From the NCBI RefSeq assembly GCF_006345825.1, contig NZ_VCIX01000075.1:62001-126000 (forward strand): DNA of 64,000 nucleotides, in the 5' to 3' direction. Shown in pieces: positions 36,011-44,923 of the stretch. The translations under genes were made by a program, and so were the position numbers. The notes beneath the pieces were generated by a model. That model saw only the letters and a list, made by a program, of their open reading frames with translations, was not told the DNA's origin and ran no database searches. Source of the stretch: Paenibacillus paridis (lineage in GTDB: Bacteria; Bacillota; Bacilli; Paenibacillales; Paenibacillaceae). The first letter of the stretch is position 1, and the number at the start of each line of letters is the position of its first letter.

Positions 36011-36681
36011 GCCCATTCCTCCAGCCGGTAGCCTAGCCCGCGAATCGTGACGATACGGAACCGGTACTGTTCCTCGGGAAAACGGTCACGCAGCCTTTTG
36101 ATATGCACATCAACCGTTCGCTCGTCCCCCTCGTAAGCCATGCCCCAAATCTGCTCGATCAATTGGTCGCGCGCAAAGGTTTTGCCAGGGTAGCTCGCCA
36201 GCTTAAAGAGCAGCTCGAATTCCTTCGGCGGCAGGGTAGTTCCCTCCCCTCCGGCAGTCATTTGAAAATCGGTTTGGTTCATGACGACTGCGCCGAACTC
36301 TACGGTTTGCGACGCGGTAATCCGGTATCTTTTGAGCAGCGCCTTTACCCTCGCTACCAACTCCGGCGGATCGAACGGCTTGACCATATAATCATCCGCG
36401 CCAAGCTCAAAGCCCTTCAACTTCTGCGTAGTCTCTCCTTTGGCTGTCAGCATGAGCAGTGGAATATCATAGCTTGCCCGCATGGCAGCGCAAAGCGCCC
36501 AGCCGTCCATCCGCGGCATCATCACATCAATAATCGCCAGATCGGCGCGCACCGCCTCCAGCTTGCTTAACGCGTCTACCCCATCTATGGCTTCAACGAC
36601 CTGGTAGCCTTCTCTTTTCAAAAAAAGACTGACCAGTTCACGAATGTTCGGATCATCATCGGCAACGACAATTTTTGGCAT
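36007..36681 (-). CDS. OmpR-family response regulator, HssR-like
   Basis: The 224-residue protein has a receiver domain (acidic pocket 'VVADDDPN', phosphorylated Asp52 in 'AIIDVMMPRMDG', Lys in 'DDYMVKPFDP') and a C-terminal OmpR winged helix ('LPPKEFELLFKLASYPGKTF', 'GDERTVDVHIKRLRDRFPE', 'IRGLGYRLE'). It overlaps the kinase start by 4 bp. The effector domain is strikingly close to HssR. Target genes are not visible next door except galU. Confidence 0.94.
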   Translation of the reverse strand: MPKIVVADDDPNIRELVSLFLKREGYQVVEAIDGVDALSKLEAVRADLAIIDVMMPRMDGWALCAAMRASYDIPLLMLTAKGETTQKLKGFELGADDYMVKPFDPPELVARVKALLKRYRITASQTVEFGAVVMNQTDFQMTAGGEGTTLPPKEFELLFKLASYPGKTFARDQLIEQIWGMAYEGDERTVDVHIKRLRDRFPEEQYRFRIVTIRGLGYRLEEWA

Positions 36682-36759
36682 AATCTGCTTCCTCCAGTTT
36701 GGCTTATGTAGTCGATTTAATCAGCATACCTCACCAACATGAACGTTACATGAACGATA

Positions 36760-36788
36760 TTGACTTTATATCTAGATTGTAATAATTT
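36760..36788 (+). promoter_or_regulatory. promoter of trxB
   Basis: TTGACT (36760-36765) and TAATTT (36783-36788) are 17 bp apart, 50 bp before the trxB start. Confidence 0.6.
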
Positions 36789-36838
36789 TAAAGTAGTATT
36801 TATTATCTCAGTGAATTTGTGAATGGAGGAGAACATAG

Positions 36839-37783
36839 ATGACATACAAAACGATTATTATCGGTACCGGCCCTGCCGGACTTACCTCAGCGATCTACCT
36901 TGCACGAGCGAACATGGAGCCACTTGTGATTGAGGGCTGGCAGCCAGGCGGCCAGTTGACAACGACGACGGAGGTTGAAAACTTCCCTGGCTTCCCTGAC
37001 GGCATTCTCGGCAGCGAGCTGATGTCCAATATGAGAAAGCAAGCTCAGCGTTTTGGCGCAAAATTCAAAACCGGCTCCGTGAAAAGCGTTGACTTCAGCA
37101 AACGTCCTTACACGCTTGACGTCGAAGGCATCGGCGAGCTGCAAGCCGAGTCGATTATCATCTCCACAGGCGCTTCGGCCAAGTACCTCGGCATACCGGG
37201 CGAGCAAGAAAACATTGGCCGCGGCGTGAGCACTTGCGCAACCTGTGACGGCTTCTTCTTCCGCGGCAAAAAAATCATCGTCGTCGGTGGCGGCGACTCC
37301 GCAATGGAGGAAGCGGTATTCCTTACACGCTTTGCTTCCGAAGTAAGACTCGTGCATCGCCGGGAAGACCTGCGCGCATCAAAAATTATGCAGGACCGCG
37401 CACGCGCCAACGAAAAAATCGTTTGGAGCTTGAATCGCACACCGCTTGAGGTTGCTGCTACAGGCATGGGCTTGCAGGGCCTTAAAGTCCGTAACAATGA
37501 AACGGGCGAGGAAGAGCTGCTTGAGTCAGACGGCTTATTTATTACCATCGGGCACACGCCTAATACCGCCTTCCTTGGCGGACAAATCGATACGGACGAT
37601 CAAGGTTATATCATCGTTAAGCCTGGTACTTCGGAGACAAACATCCCTGGCGTTTACGCCTGTGGCGATGTGCAGGACCGCAATTACCGCCAGGCGATTA
37701 CGGCTGCAGGAAGCGGCTGTATGGCCGCTCTGGATTGCGAGCGCTACTTGGAATCCCAAGCTCATGAAACGGTGCTTGCGTAA
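36839..37783 (+). CDS. trxB: thioredoxin-disulfide reductase
   Basis: The 314-residue flavoprotein reduces thioredoxin with NADPH. It has the FAD site 'IIGTGPAGLTSAIYLARA', the redox-active Cys133 and Cys136 in 'STCATCDGFFF', the NADPH site 'VVGGGDSAMEEAVFL', 'HRREDLRASKIMQDRA', and the FAD-binding 'YACGDVQDRNYRQAITAAGSG'. GGAGGAG precedes the ATG. It is monocistronic, between a divergent two-component unit and a terminator. Confidence 0.97.
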   Translation: MTYKTIIIGTGPAGLTSAIYLARANMEPLVIEGWQPGGQLTTTTEVENFPGFPDGILGSELMSNMRKQAQRFGAKFKTGSVKSVDFSKRPYTLDVEGIGELQAESIIISTGASAKYLGIPGEQENIGRGVSTCATCDGFFFRGKKIIVVGGGDSAMEEAVFLTRFASEVRLVHRREDLRASKIMQDRARANEKIVWSLNRTPLEVAATGMGLQGLKVRNNETGEEELLESDGLFITIGHTPNTAFLGGQIDTDDQGYIIVKPGTSETNIPGVYACGDVQDRNYRQAITAAGSGCMAALDCERYLESQAHETVLA

Positions 37784-37863
37784 ACTTTTTTTTCAAAAAC
37801 GGTCTAGTACAATACGTGCAATTTATGTATAATAAATGTGTTGAGAGTTACAATAGAAAGGCA

Positions 37864-37914
37864 ATGCTACCGAAACCATATGTTCGCATGATGCTTCGCG
37901 TGAGCGGCGCCTGA
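37864..37914 (+). other. possible 16-codon leader ORF before a terminator and GH13 gene
   Basis: MLPKPYVRMMLRVSGA can be read behind GAAAGG, 12 bp before a strong hairpin and 117 bp before the glycosidase gene; a TATAAT lies upstream at 37828. The layout resembles a leader peptide with attenuator. The spacing of the ribosome site is poor (2-3 bp), so it may be chance. Confidence 0.25.
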
Positions 37915-37925
37915 ACGTGTTATGG

Positions 37926-37972
37926 AAAAAGGTACAACCTCGGCTTTTATAAGCAGAGGTTGTACCTTTTTT
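37926..37972 (+). terminator. strong terminator between trxB and the GH13 gene
   Basis: AAAAAGGTACAACCTC pairs perfectly with GAGGTTGTACCTTTTT around a 14-base loop, followed by T. It ends either trxB or a short leader RNA begun at the TATAAT near 37828. Confidence 0.9.
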
Positions 37973-38030
37973 CGCGTTTTCATCCTCTATTTTCTATTTT
38001 ATTATCCCTTACTTTGAAGGAGCGATCTTG

Positions 38031-40007
38031 ATGTTATTAGAAGCAGTCTATCACCGGCCAAAACAAAACTGGGCTTACGCCTATGACGGCAAAACGCTGC
38101 ACCTCCGTGTGCGAACGAAAAAAAACGACGCCACGCTTGTGGAAGCAGTTGTCGGCGATAAATATGCCTGGGAGCAAACCTTAACGACCGTTCCGATGCG
38201 GATCATGTCCTCTGACGCACGCTTCGATTATTGGGAAACTGCGGTGATCCCCCCTTTTCGCAGGCTGCGTTATGCGTTTCGCTTAATAAGCGGCACTGAA
38301 ACGGTTATTTTGACGGACAAAGGCTTTGAGGCGGAGCTGCCAGATAATTCGAATACGTTTTTTGATTTCCCTTATATTAATCCGATTGATGTGTTTGAAC
38401 CGCCGGCATGGGTAAAGGATGCTGTCTTCTATCAAATTTTCCCGGAGCGATTCGCCAATGGCGATCCCTCGCTTAATCCTGCGAATGTGCTGCCATGGGG
38501 CGGCGAGCCGACTCCCCAAAACTTTTTTGGCGGGGACTTGCAGGGTGTGCTGGACCATTTAGACCATATCTCCGAGCTCGGCATTAACGCGGTTTATTTT
38601 ACGCCGCTATTTGAAGCGACAACGAATCACAAATACGATACGCAGGATTATATGAAGGTCGATCCGCATTTTGGCACCAACGAGAAGCTTAAGGAGCTAG
38701 TTGATGCTTGCCACGCTCGCGGTATCCGTGTCCTGCTGGATGCGGTATTCAACCACTCCGGCAAAACCTTCCCGCCATTTGTCGATGCGCAGCTGCATGG
38801 CCAGCAATCGAAATATGCGGATTGGTTCTACGTGCGCGAATGGCCGCTGCAGGTGGTGAATGGCGTTCCTTCCTACGAAACGTTCGCCTTCGAGCCGCTA
38901 ATGCCCAAGCTGAATACCGAGCATCCCGAGGTGAAGAAGTATCTCTTTGACGTTGCACGTTACTGGATCGAGGAAATTGGCATCGACGGCTGGCGGCTGG
39001 ACGTTGCCAACGAGGTGGATCACCAGTTTTGGCGCGAGTTCCGTCAGACCGTTAAGGCCGTTAATTCCGAAGCTTATATTTTGGGCGAAATTTGGCATGA
39101 TTCGATGATGTGGCTGCAGGGCGATCAATTCGATGCAGTCATGAACTATCCGCTTACGAACGCTGTGCTCGACTTTTTCGCTTACCAAACCATTGATGCT
39201 ACAGCATTCACAGATGCGATCGGCGCCCAGCTTGCCGCTTACCCGCAGCAAGTAACGGAGACGGCATTCAACCTGCTCGATAGCCATGATACGCCGCGAC
39301 TGCTTACGATTTGCGGAGATAACATCGGGGCCATGAAGCTTTCCTCCTTATTCCAACTAACCTATCCGGGCACGCCATGTATTTATTATGGGGATGAGGT
39401 AGGCATGAACGGCTCCGGTGATCCCGGCTGTCGCAAATGCATGGTCTGGGACCCTGCCGAGCAAGATGCCGAGCTGCTCAAGTTTTATCAGGCGGCTATC
39501 CATCTCCGCCACCGCTACTCCGCACTCCGCAGCACGGATATCCGCTTCGTTCATATTGGACAAGCAGGAGGAACGCTAGCTTATGAAAGACGCGAAGGCA
39601 AGCAGCGTATCCTTGTTGCCATGAACGCGCGCGCCGAAGCAGCAGACCTTCGCTTTGCCATTGAAGCGGCGGCGTCCGAGAACGGTTTAACGCCATATGT
39701 TGTCGAATTCACCGGCTTCGCCACCAAGCAAGAAGCAACCGCTGCGACGGACGAGGCGTTAAAAGCACCCGTCAGCACGCTTACTGAAGAATCAACCGAA
39801 GATTTGAACGCTGAAGCCGCGTTTGACGGTTCTCCGGCTGCAACGGCTGTACAGACAGAAATCAGCCATGAATCCTCATGGCGCGTATTGCTTTCGAGTA
39901 CCAGTGACAAAACGGAAGGCACCTTAATCTCCAGCCATTCAGACGGCTTGCTTCAGCTCAGCCTCCCTGCTTACGGCTTTATTATTTTGGAGCAAACAAC
40001 CGCATAA
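38031..40007 (+). CDS. cyclomaltodextrinase / neopullulanase-type alpha-glycosidase (GH13)
   Basis: The 658-residue enzyme starts at ATG 38031 (AAGGAG 8 bp before; a TTG at 38028 is nearer). There is no signal peptide, so it works in the cytoplasm. Residues 1-125 are a CBM34-like N-terminal beta domain. The barrel shows '[15 protein letters not shown]', 'LLDAVFNH', Asp324 ([12 protein letters not shown]), Glu353 (ILGEIWHD) and Asp420 (LLDSHDTPR), all three catalytic residues. The class hydrolyses imported maltodextrins, cyclodextrins and pullulan. An odd Ala/Thr/Glu-rich insertion of about 55 residues (about 570-625) interrupts the C-terminal beta domain. The malE cluster at 53-62 kb would feed it. 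Confidence 0.93.
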   Translation: MLLEAVYHRPKQNWAYAYDGKTLHLRVRTKKNDATLVEAVVGDKYAWEQTLTTVPMRIMSSDARFDYWETAVIPPFRRLRYAFRLISGTETVILTDKGFEAELPDNSNTFFDFPYINPIDVFEPPAWVKDAVFYQIFPERFANGDPSLNPANVLPWGGEPTPQNFFGGDLQGVLDHLDHISELGINAVYFTPLFEATTNHKYDTQDYMKVDPHFGTNEKLKELVDACHARGIRVLLDAVFNHSGKTFPPFVDAQLHGQQSKYADWFYVREWPLQVVNGVPSYETFAFEPLMPKLNTEHPEVKKYLFDVARYWIEEIGIDGWRLDVANEVDHQFWREFRQTVKAVNSEAYILGEIWHDSMMWLQGDQFDAVMNYPLTNAVLDFFAYQTIDATAFTDAIGAQLAAYPQQVTETAFNLLDSHDTPRLLTICGDNIGAMKLSSLFQLTYPGTPCIYYGDEVGMNGSGDPGCRKCMVWDPAEQDAELLKFYQAAIHLRHRYSALRSTDIRFVHIGQAGGTLAYERREGKQRILVAMNARAEAADLRFAIEAAASENGLTPYVVEFTGFATKQEATAATDEALKAPVSTLTEESTEDLNAEAAFDGSPAATAVQTEISHESSWRVLLSSTSDKTEGTLISSHSDGLLQLSLPAYGFIILEQTTA

Positions 40008-40022
40008 CGAGTATTTGCCGCC

Positions 40023-40052
40023 AGGCAGTCCTACTGGGACTGCCTTTTCTTA
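40023..40052 (+). terminator. terminator of the GH13 gene
   Basis: AGGCAGTCC-TACT-GGGACTGCCT followed by TTTCTT. Confidence 0.85.
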
Positions 40053-40124
40053 ATGCCAGCATGTATGTATCCGCACAGTAGCTCCACACAACAGAATCAT
40101 TACAAAATTCAGTCCAGAAACCAC

Positions 40125-40171
40125 TAGACAATAACTAATTTTTCATGCCATAATAACTTAAACGATTAAGT
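40125..40171 (+). promoter_or_regulatory. promoter and operator of the LacI regulator gene
   Basis: TAGACA (40125-40130) and CATAAT (40149-40154) are 18 bp apart; the operator ACTTAAACGATTAAGT (40156-40171) begins just after the -10 and covers the start point. It matches the perfect palindrome in front of the MFS gene at 41231-41246, except for one base. Confidence 0.7.
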
Positions 40172-40216
40172 GACAATTATACGAATCCATTCCTGCGGCT
40201 AAGGAGCTGATTTCAC

Positions 40217-41140
40217 ATCAAAAAAGCAACGCTTAAGGACATTGCGAAGTCCGCCGAGGTTTCTGTCGCAACAGTGAGCTACGTGCTCAACAATGTGACG
40301 AATCAAACGATCCCGGAAGAGACCAAATGCCGGGTGCTTGAGGCTGCGAAACAATTGAATTACGTGCCCAACCTGGCCGCCCGATCACTCGTCAAACAAA
40401 AATCCGGCTTGATTGGCATCCTCATCAACAAAAACGAGGATGACAGCATCTGGCAGCAGCTCCGTTATGCGCAATTTGTCAGCCGGTTGGAGAAGCTGTT
40501 GTCAACGAAGGGCTACCATGTTGTGCTGTTTAGCCTCGATGCTTCCGATCCAAAGCTGGACATCATATCCGAGCGCAAGCTGGATGGCGTCTTTGTCGTA
40601 GATGTCAAAACGGAATATTTCCATCTGATTTCCAGCTACTTTTCTTCAGGCGTTCCACTGATCGTGATCGACAGCATCATCGATGACCCTTTATTTTATA
40701 AGGTTAATTATGATTATTCCGCCGTATTCACGCACGCATTTACTAGGGCAGAACTGCAGCACGGCTACCTCATTGTCGACAGCTTCAATAACTCCGAGCT
40801 TGTAGACTATATTTGCAGCAGCTCAGGGATCGATCAACGTTCCATTCATATCTTAACCAATGAATCGCAGCTTCAAGCTTTCCTTAGCCGAAATGATCAT
40901 AGACCTGGCATTATTCTGGGTGAGTTCGCTGCGCTTGCCGCAGCTAAATTCACAGATCCCGCTGCGTTCACTGTTATTTGTACAGCGGACTGCCCCGAGA
41001 TCCTCCCACCATCAGCAGCACGGATAGCCTTTCAAACCGGCAAAGCGGAGGAAGCTTTCAAGCTCATGCTGCAGCTGCTTGTGAATCCGATGCAAGGGCC
41101 CGAAAACAAATACCTGCATGTCAAACCCTCTCAATCGTAA
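40217..41140 (+). CDS. LacI family regulator (apparent ATC start)
   Basis: The in-frame coding sequence extends back to 40217 and encodes a perfect LacI DNA-binding domain (KKATLKDIAKSAEVSVATVS). An in-frame TGA at 40208 closes the frame upstream, and no ATG, GTG or TTG lies before the helix-turn-helix. AAGGAG (40201-40206) is 10 bp before ATC 40217, exactly where MKKATLKD would start, so translation probably begins at this near-cognate codon. The next start (GTG 40274) would delete half the helix-turn-helix. The C-terminal sugar-binding-like domain is present, giving about 307 residues. Operators lie before this gene and the MFS gene, so it controls itself and the exporter. Confidence 0.78.
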   Translation: MKKATLKDIAKSAEVSVATVSYVLNNVTNQTIPEETKCRVLEAAKQLNYVPNLAARSLVKQKSGLIGILINKNEDDSIWQQLRYAQFVSRLEKLLSTKGYHVVLFSLDASDPKLDIISERKLDGVFVVDVKTEYFHLISSYFSSGVPLIVIDSIIDDPLFYKVNYDYSAVFTHAFTRAELQHGYLIVDSFNNSELVDYICSSSGIDQRSIHILTNESQLQAFLSRNDHRPGIILGEFAALAAAKFTDPAAFTVICTADCPEILPPSAARIAFQTGKAEEAFKLMLQLLVNPMQGPENKYLHVKPSQS

Positions 41141-41230
41141 CGCCGTAATAGCAATTCAACCTGCCACTTCCTTTATCTAATCGAATCGTCCTACACATGA
41201 GCAGAGTGATCTCTGCTATTTTCCACGATA

Positions 41231-41246
41231 ACTTAAACGTTTAAGT
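41231..41246. promoter_or_regulatory. perfect 16-bp palindrome before the MFS gene, LacI operator
   Basis: ACTTAAACGTTTAAGT has the central CG typical of LacI-family sites and matches 40156-40171 in 15 of 16 positions. It is 83 bp before the MFS start. Confidence 0.75.
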
Positions 41247-41328
41247 ACCATTCTTTAAAACAAGCCATGGATTGAGCTTATGCCCTTCCATATTCCTAAT
41301 GGCAAACCAAAATCAGGAGGAATCCAAC

Positions 41329-42606
41329 ATGCTTGAATTAGCCAACAAAACAAATGAAGAGCAAGCAGCTCTCGCGCAGCAACCGTCAAAGAGCCTGTCC
41401 ATTTGGCGCAACCGCGCTTTTCTCGCCGTCTTCTCCAGCTACAGCCTCTCCTTGCTCGGAAACACCTTTCACAGCATCGCCATCAATCTATGGGTACTGC
41501 AAACGACCGGCAGCGCTAAGCTCATGTCGGCCGTACTTATTACGCAGTTAATTATTAATATGGTATTCGGCTCATTCGCGGGCACGATTGCCGATCGTGT
41601 GGATCGCCGCAAGCTGATGTGGGTAACCGATATCGTCCGTTTTTTCCTCGTAGGCGCTATGGCGGTCCTTATTTATTTGCCTGATATTCCATTTTTCTAT
41701 ATCGTTCTCCTATCCGGGCTTGTCGCTTTTGTCGGCGTATTTCGCAGCCCCGCCTTTCAAGCCTCGCTGATCGAAATCGTCGGCAAGGAACAGCTCACCC
41801 AAGCGGTCGGCGCTATCAGCATCTCAGATAATATGACCCGTATTATGGGCTATGCGCTCGGCGGTATCGCCGTAGCATTCCTCGGCGGAGCATTTGCAAT
41901 CGCCATCGATGCCGCTGCGTTTCTCGTATCCGCTCTATTGCTGCTATTCGCAGGTATATTCCCTTATGCAGCAGCAAAGGATACGAGCAAGCCGCAAGCG
42001 AGCTTTAAACATGACCTGACCGATGGCTTCCGTTATGTCTGGAACAATCCCTTCGCCAAAGCTGCCGTCCTTTTGCTGCCGCTTGTCATGTTCTTCTTCC
42101 TGTCCACCTTTATGCTCATTCAGGTCATGGTCGTTCAGGTATGGGAGGCGAAGCCCATCATTTTCGGCCTCATGGAGGCTTGTATTCCGATGGGCTACGT
42201 CATAGGTTCTATACTCATCATGCGGCTCGACCAACGATTGAAGCACCGTGGCAAATGGATATTGGGCAGCGTATTGCTCATGGGTCCCGCTTTCGTTGCC
42301 ATCGCCCAGATGCCTTCGGCCGCCATCGCATTACCGCTCATCCTGCTGGTCGGATTCCTCTTCTCCTTTAGCACGACAATTATTTTCATTGCCCTTCGTG
42401 TGGCCATCGAACCAGCTTTACAAGGAAGAGTATTTGGGCTGATAGGCGCGTTGACCAGCGTCACGCCACCGATTGGCCTCGCGATCTTCTCAACTCTATC
42501 TGACCTTTACGGACCCGCACTCATCATCACTTTAAGCGGCATCGCCATGTTCACGATCGGGATGCTAGCTTACCGAAAAATGAAGACGATACGTGATTTT
42601 AATTAA
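41329..42606 (+). CDS. MFS transporter (EntS/MFS_3-like)
   Basis: I start at ATG 41329 (425 residues): AGGAGG lies 8 bp before it, while the longer frame from 41272 has none. Twelve hydrophobic segments are visible, with the loop 'GTIADRVDRRKLMWVTD' after the second, 'FRSPAFQASLIEIV' and the middle loop of about 25 polar residues. The family covers multidrug and siderophore exporters (EntS/MFS_3 type) and is normally proton-driven. The LacI gene directly upstream and its operator imply induction by a small ligand. The substrate is unknown; an exported sugar-derived or drug compound is possible. Confidence 0.88.
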   Translation: MLELANKTNEEQAALAQQPSKSLSIWRNRAFLAVFSSYSLSLLGNTFHSIAINLWVLQTTGSAKLMSAVLITQLIINMVFGSFAGTIADRVDRRKLMWVTDIVRFFLVGAMAVLIYLPDIPFFYIVLLSGLVAFVGVFRSPAFQASLIEIVGKEQLTQAVGAISISDNMTRIMGYALGGIAVAFLGGAFAIAIDAAAFLVSALLLLFAGIFPYAAAKDTSKPQASFKHDLTDGFRYVWNNPFAKAAVLLLPLVMFFFLSTFMLIQVMVVQVWEAKPIIFGLMEACIPMGYVIGSILIMRLDQRLKHRGKWILGSVLLMGPAFVAIAQMPSAAIALPLILLVGFLFSFSTTIIFIALRVAIEPALQGRVFGLIGALTSVTPPIGLAIFSTLSDLYGPALIITLSGIAMFTIGMLAYRKMKTIRDFN

Positions 42607-42757
42607 CTTAACGTTATATTTTCTTACTTTAAACGTGATTTCCATGATATAACCAACTTATTGTTGTGTATTTTAGACGTTATTTATGAATTATAGGATT
42701 TTCATCATTTTTAAACCTGATAATATTAACGTATATTCCACTTAGGGGGCGAAACTA

Positions 42758-43792
42758 TTGAAGAAAACGTTAGGTTTAATAACATCTCTAGTGTTGATTG
42801 TAGGATTGTTGGCAGCATGCGGAAGCACAAGCAAAGATGAAGGCGGTAACAAAGCGAGCACGAAGCTGGTCGTCTATACGCCGAACAGCGAAGACATCAT
42901 CAATACCTTGATTCCTATGTTTGAGAAGCAAACCGGTATTACCGTCGAGCTCGTATCGGCAGGCACTGGCGAATTGCTGAAACGGCTGCAATCGGAAAAA
43001 GAGAAACCCTATGCCGATGTTATGTTCGGCGGCTCACATGCCCTATTCATGAGCAACGAAGAGCTGTTCGAGCCCTATGTTTCCCCCAATGACAAAAACC
43101 TGCTGGATGGCCATCACAATGAAGCAGGCTTCATGACCTCTTATATCTCAGACGCAAGCGTGCTCCTAGTTAATACGAATCTTGCTGGCGACATCAAAAT
43201 TGACAGCTATGAGGATTTGCTTAATCCGCAGCTGAAAGGCAAAATCGCTACGGCAGACCCGGCAAGCTCAAGCTCCGCTTTTGCCCAGTTAACAAATATG
43301 CTGAAAGCCAAAGGCGGCGATTATACCTCGGAGCAGGGCTGGTCCTATGTCGGAGAGCTAATCAAAAACCTGGACGGAAAAATCGCAAGCGGATCAAGCG
43401 CGGCACACAAAAGCGTAGCCGACGGCGAGTATGTTGTCGCCCTCACTTATGAAGATCCGGCTGCTAGCTATATCAAAAGCGGCGCTCCTGTCAAAATCGT
43501 CTACCCAAGCGAAGGCGCCGTGTTCCTGGATGCTGTCGCGGGTATCGTAAAAGGCTCTAAAAACGAAGACAACGCCATGAAATTTATCGATTTCATCATT
43601 TCTCAGGATGCACAAGATGCCTTCGGCTTGGAGCTGACGAACCGCCCGCTCCTCAAGGATGCGAAGCTTGGCAGCCACATGAAGCCTATGAACGAGATCC
43701 AGGTCGTAGAGGAAGACGATGATTACGTACGTGAGCATAAATCGGAAATTATCGAGCGTTACACCGATTTGTTTACCAGCCTGCAAAATTAA
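42758..43792 (+). CDS. ABC transporter substrate-binding lipoprotein (AfuA/FbpA family)
   Basis: The 344-residue lipoprotein starts at TTG 42758 behind AGGGGG, with the lipobox LLAAC ending at Cys21. The mature protein is a class of ferric/AfuA-type binding proteins: 'VVYTPNSEDIINTLIPMFEKQTG', 'LQSEKEKPYADVMFGGSHAL', 'ASGSSAAHKSVADGEYVVALTYED'. It lacks the adjacent Tyr-Tyr pair that holds iron in FbpA, and has His, Glu and Asp where AfuA binds hexose phosphates. AfuABC systems also pair with two-component sensors. I infer sugar-phosphate (or related anion) uptake rather than iron, but do not know it. It is the first gene of an ABC operon. Confidence 0.88.
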   Translation: MKKTLGLITSLVLIVGLLAACGSTSKDEGGNKASTKLVVYTPNSEDIINTLIPMFEKQTGITVELVSAGTGELLKRLQSEKEKPYADVMFGGSHALFMSNEELFEPYVSPNDKNLLDGHHNEAGFMTSYISDASVLLVNTNLAGDIKIDSYEDLLNPQLKGKIATADPASSSSAFAQLTNMLKAKGGDYTSEQGWSYVGELIKNLDGKIASGSSAAHKSVADGEYVVALTYEDPAASYIKSGAPVKIVYPSEGAVFLDAVAGIVKGSKNEDNAMKFIDFIISQDAQDAFGLELTNRPLLKDAKLGSHMKPMNEIQVVEEDDDYVREHKSEIIERYTDLFTSLQN

Positions 43793-43816
43793 TACAACCA
43801 AGATGAGGTGACGAGA

Positions 43817-44923
43817 ATGAGTGTAACGATATCTTTCCGGGATGTTGTCAAAAAATACGGGGCGACCAAGGTCATTCCCGAGCTGTCCTTAGACATCAAG
43901 CAGGGTGAGTTTTTCACCCTGCTTGGCCCATCAGGCTGCGGCAAAACAACGCTGCTCCGAATGATTGCCGGCTTTAACAGCATCGAGGACGGAACGATTC
44001 AATTTAATGAACGCGTTATCAATCAAGTGGCGCCGGGCAAAAGAAACATTGGCATGGTCTTTCAAAACTATGCGATCTTCCCGCATTTGACGGTCAAAGG
44101 CAATGTCGCCTTCGGCTTGCAAAATCGCAAGAACAACAAGGATGACATTCATCGCAAAGTAGAAGATATACTAAAAGTCGTGCAAATTGAGGAATATAAA
44201 GACAGAATGCCCAAAAACCTCTCCGGCGGCCAGCAGCAGCGCGTAGCACTCGCAAGAGCCATCGTCATTCGGCCGGATGTGCTTCTGATGGATGAGCCGT
44301 TATCCAATTTGGATGCCAAGCTCCGGGTTGAAATGCGCAATGCCATTAAAGACATTCAGAGAGAGGTCGGAATTACAACCGTCTATGTCACGCATGATCA
44401 AGAAGAAGCGATGGCCGTCTCCGACAGAATCGCCGTCATGAAATCAGGGATTATTCAGCACGTCGGAACGCCGCAGGAAATTTACCAGCGCCCTGCCAAC
44501 ATATTCGTAGCCACCTTCATCGGACGCACGAATATTATCGACGGAACCATAACGTATGCGAGCGGCAAATACAGCGTATCATTTGGCGCGGGCTATCAAG
44601 AGAGCATCCAAGGCATCAATGAGCATGCCATGGGCATTCACGGCAACGCACCGATAAAAATATCTGTTCGCCCCGAGGAATTTTATATTGCTGAAGATCA
44701 GCAAGGGTTGCGGGCGAAAATCGTGAGCAGCGTGTTCCTTGGCCTAAATACGCATTATTATGTCGATCTGGAGACCGGCCCGCGCATAGAAATTACCCAA
44801 GAGTCTACGACCGACCAGATTTTGCAGCCGGGCACGACGGTCTGGCTTAAAGCGAATATGGCAAAGGCAAATGTTTATGACGAGCAAGGGGAGGTCAATT
44901 ATACGGGGAGCGTGCGTTCATGA
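43817..44923 (+). CDS. ABC transporter ATP-binding protein (PotA/AfuC family)
   Basis: The 368-residue ATPase starts at ATG 43817 (GAGGTG 6 bp upstream; a GTG at 43808 is inside the ribosome site). It has Walker A 'GPSGCGKTTLL', the Q-loop 'VFQNYAIFPHLT', the signature 'LSGGQQQRVALARAI', Walker B 'LLMDEPLSNLD' and the switch 'YVTHDQEE', then a C-terminal TOBE-like domain (about 235-368). This is the type linked to AfuB/FbpB permeases. Its stop overlaps the permease start by 4 bp (ATGA). Confidence 0.96.
   Translation: MSVTISFRDVVKKYGATKVIPELSLDIKQGEFFTLLGPSGCGKTTLLRMIAGFNSIEDGTIQFNERVINQVAPGKRNIGMVFQNYAIFPHLTVKGNVAFGLQNRKNNKDDIHRKVEDILKVVQIEEYKDRMPKNLSGGQQQRVALARAIVIRPDVLLMDEPLSNLDAKLRVEMRNAIKDIQREVGITTVYVTHDQEEAMAVSDRIAVMKSGIIQHVGTPQEIYQRPANIFVATFIGRTNIIDGTITYASGKYSVSFGAGYQESIQGINEHAMGIHGNAPIKISVRPEEFYIAEDQQGLRAKIVSSVFLGLNTHYYVDLETGPRIEITQESTTDQILQPGTTVWLKANMAKANVYDEQGEVNYTGSVRS

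Noticed and set aside
42600..42660. Extra ACTTAAACG-like sites after the MFS gene
   Set aside because: TTAACGTTA and CTTTAAACGTGA match only half of the operator and are likely chance in AT-rich DNA.
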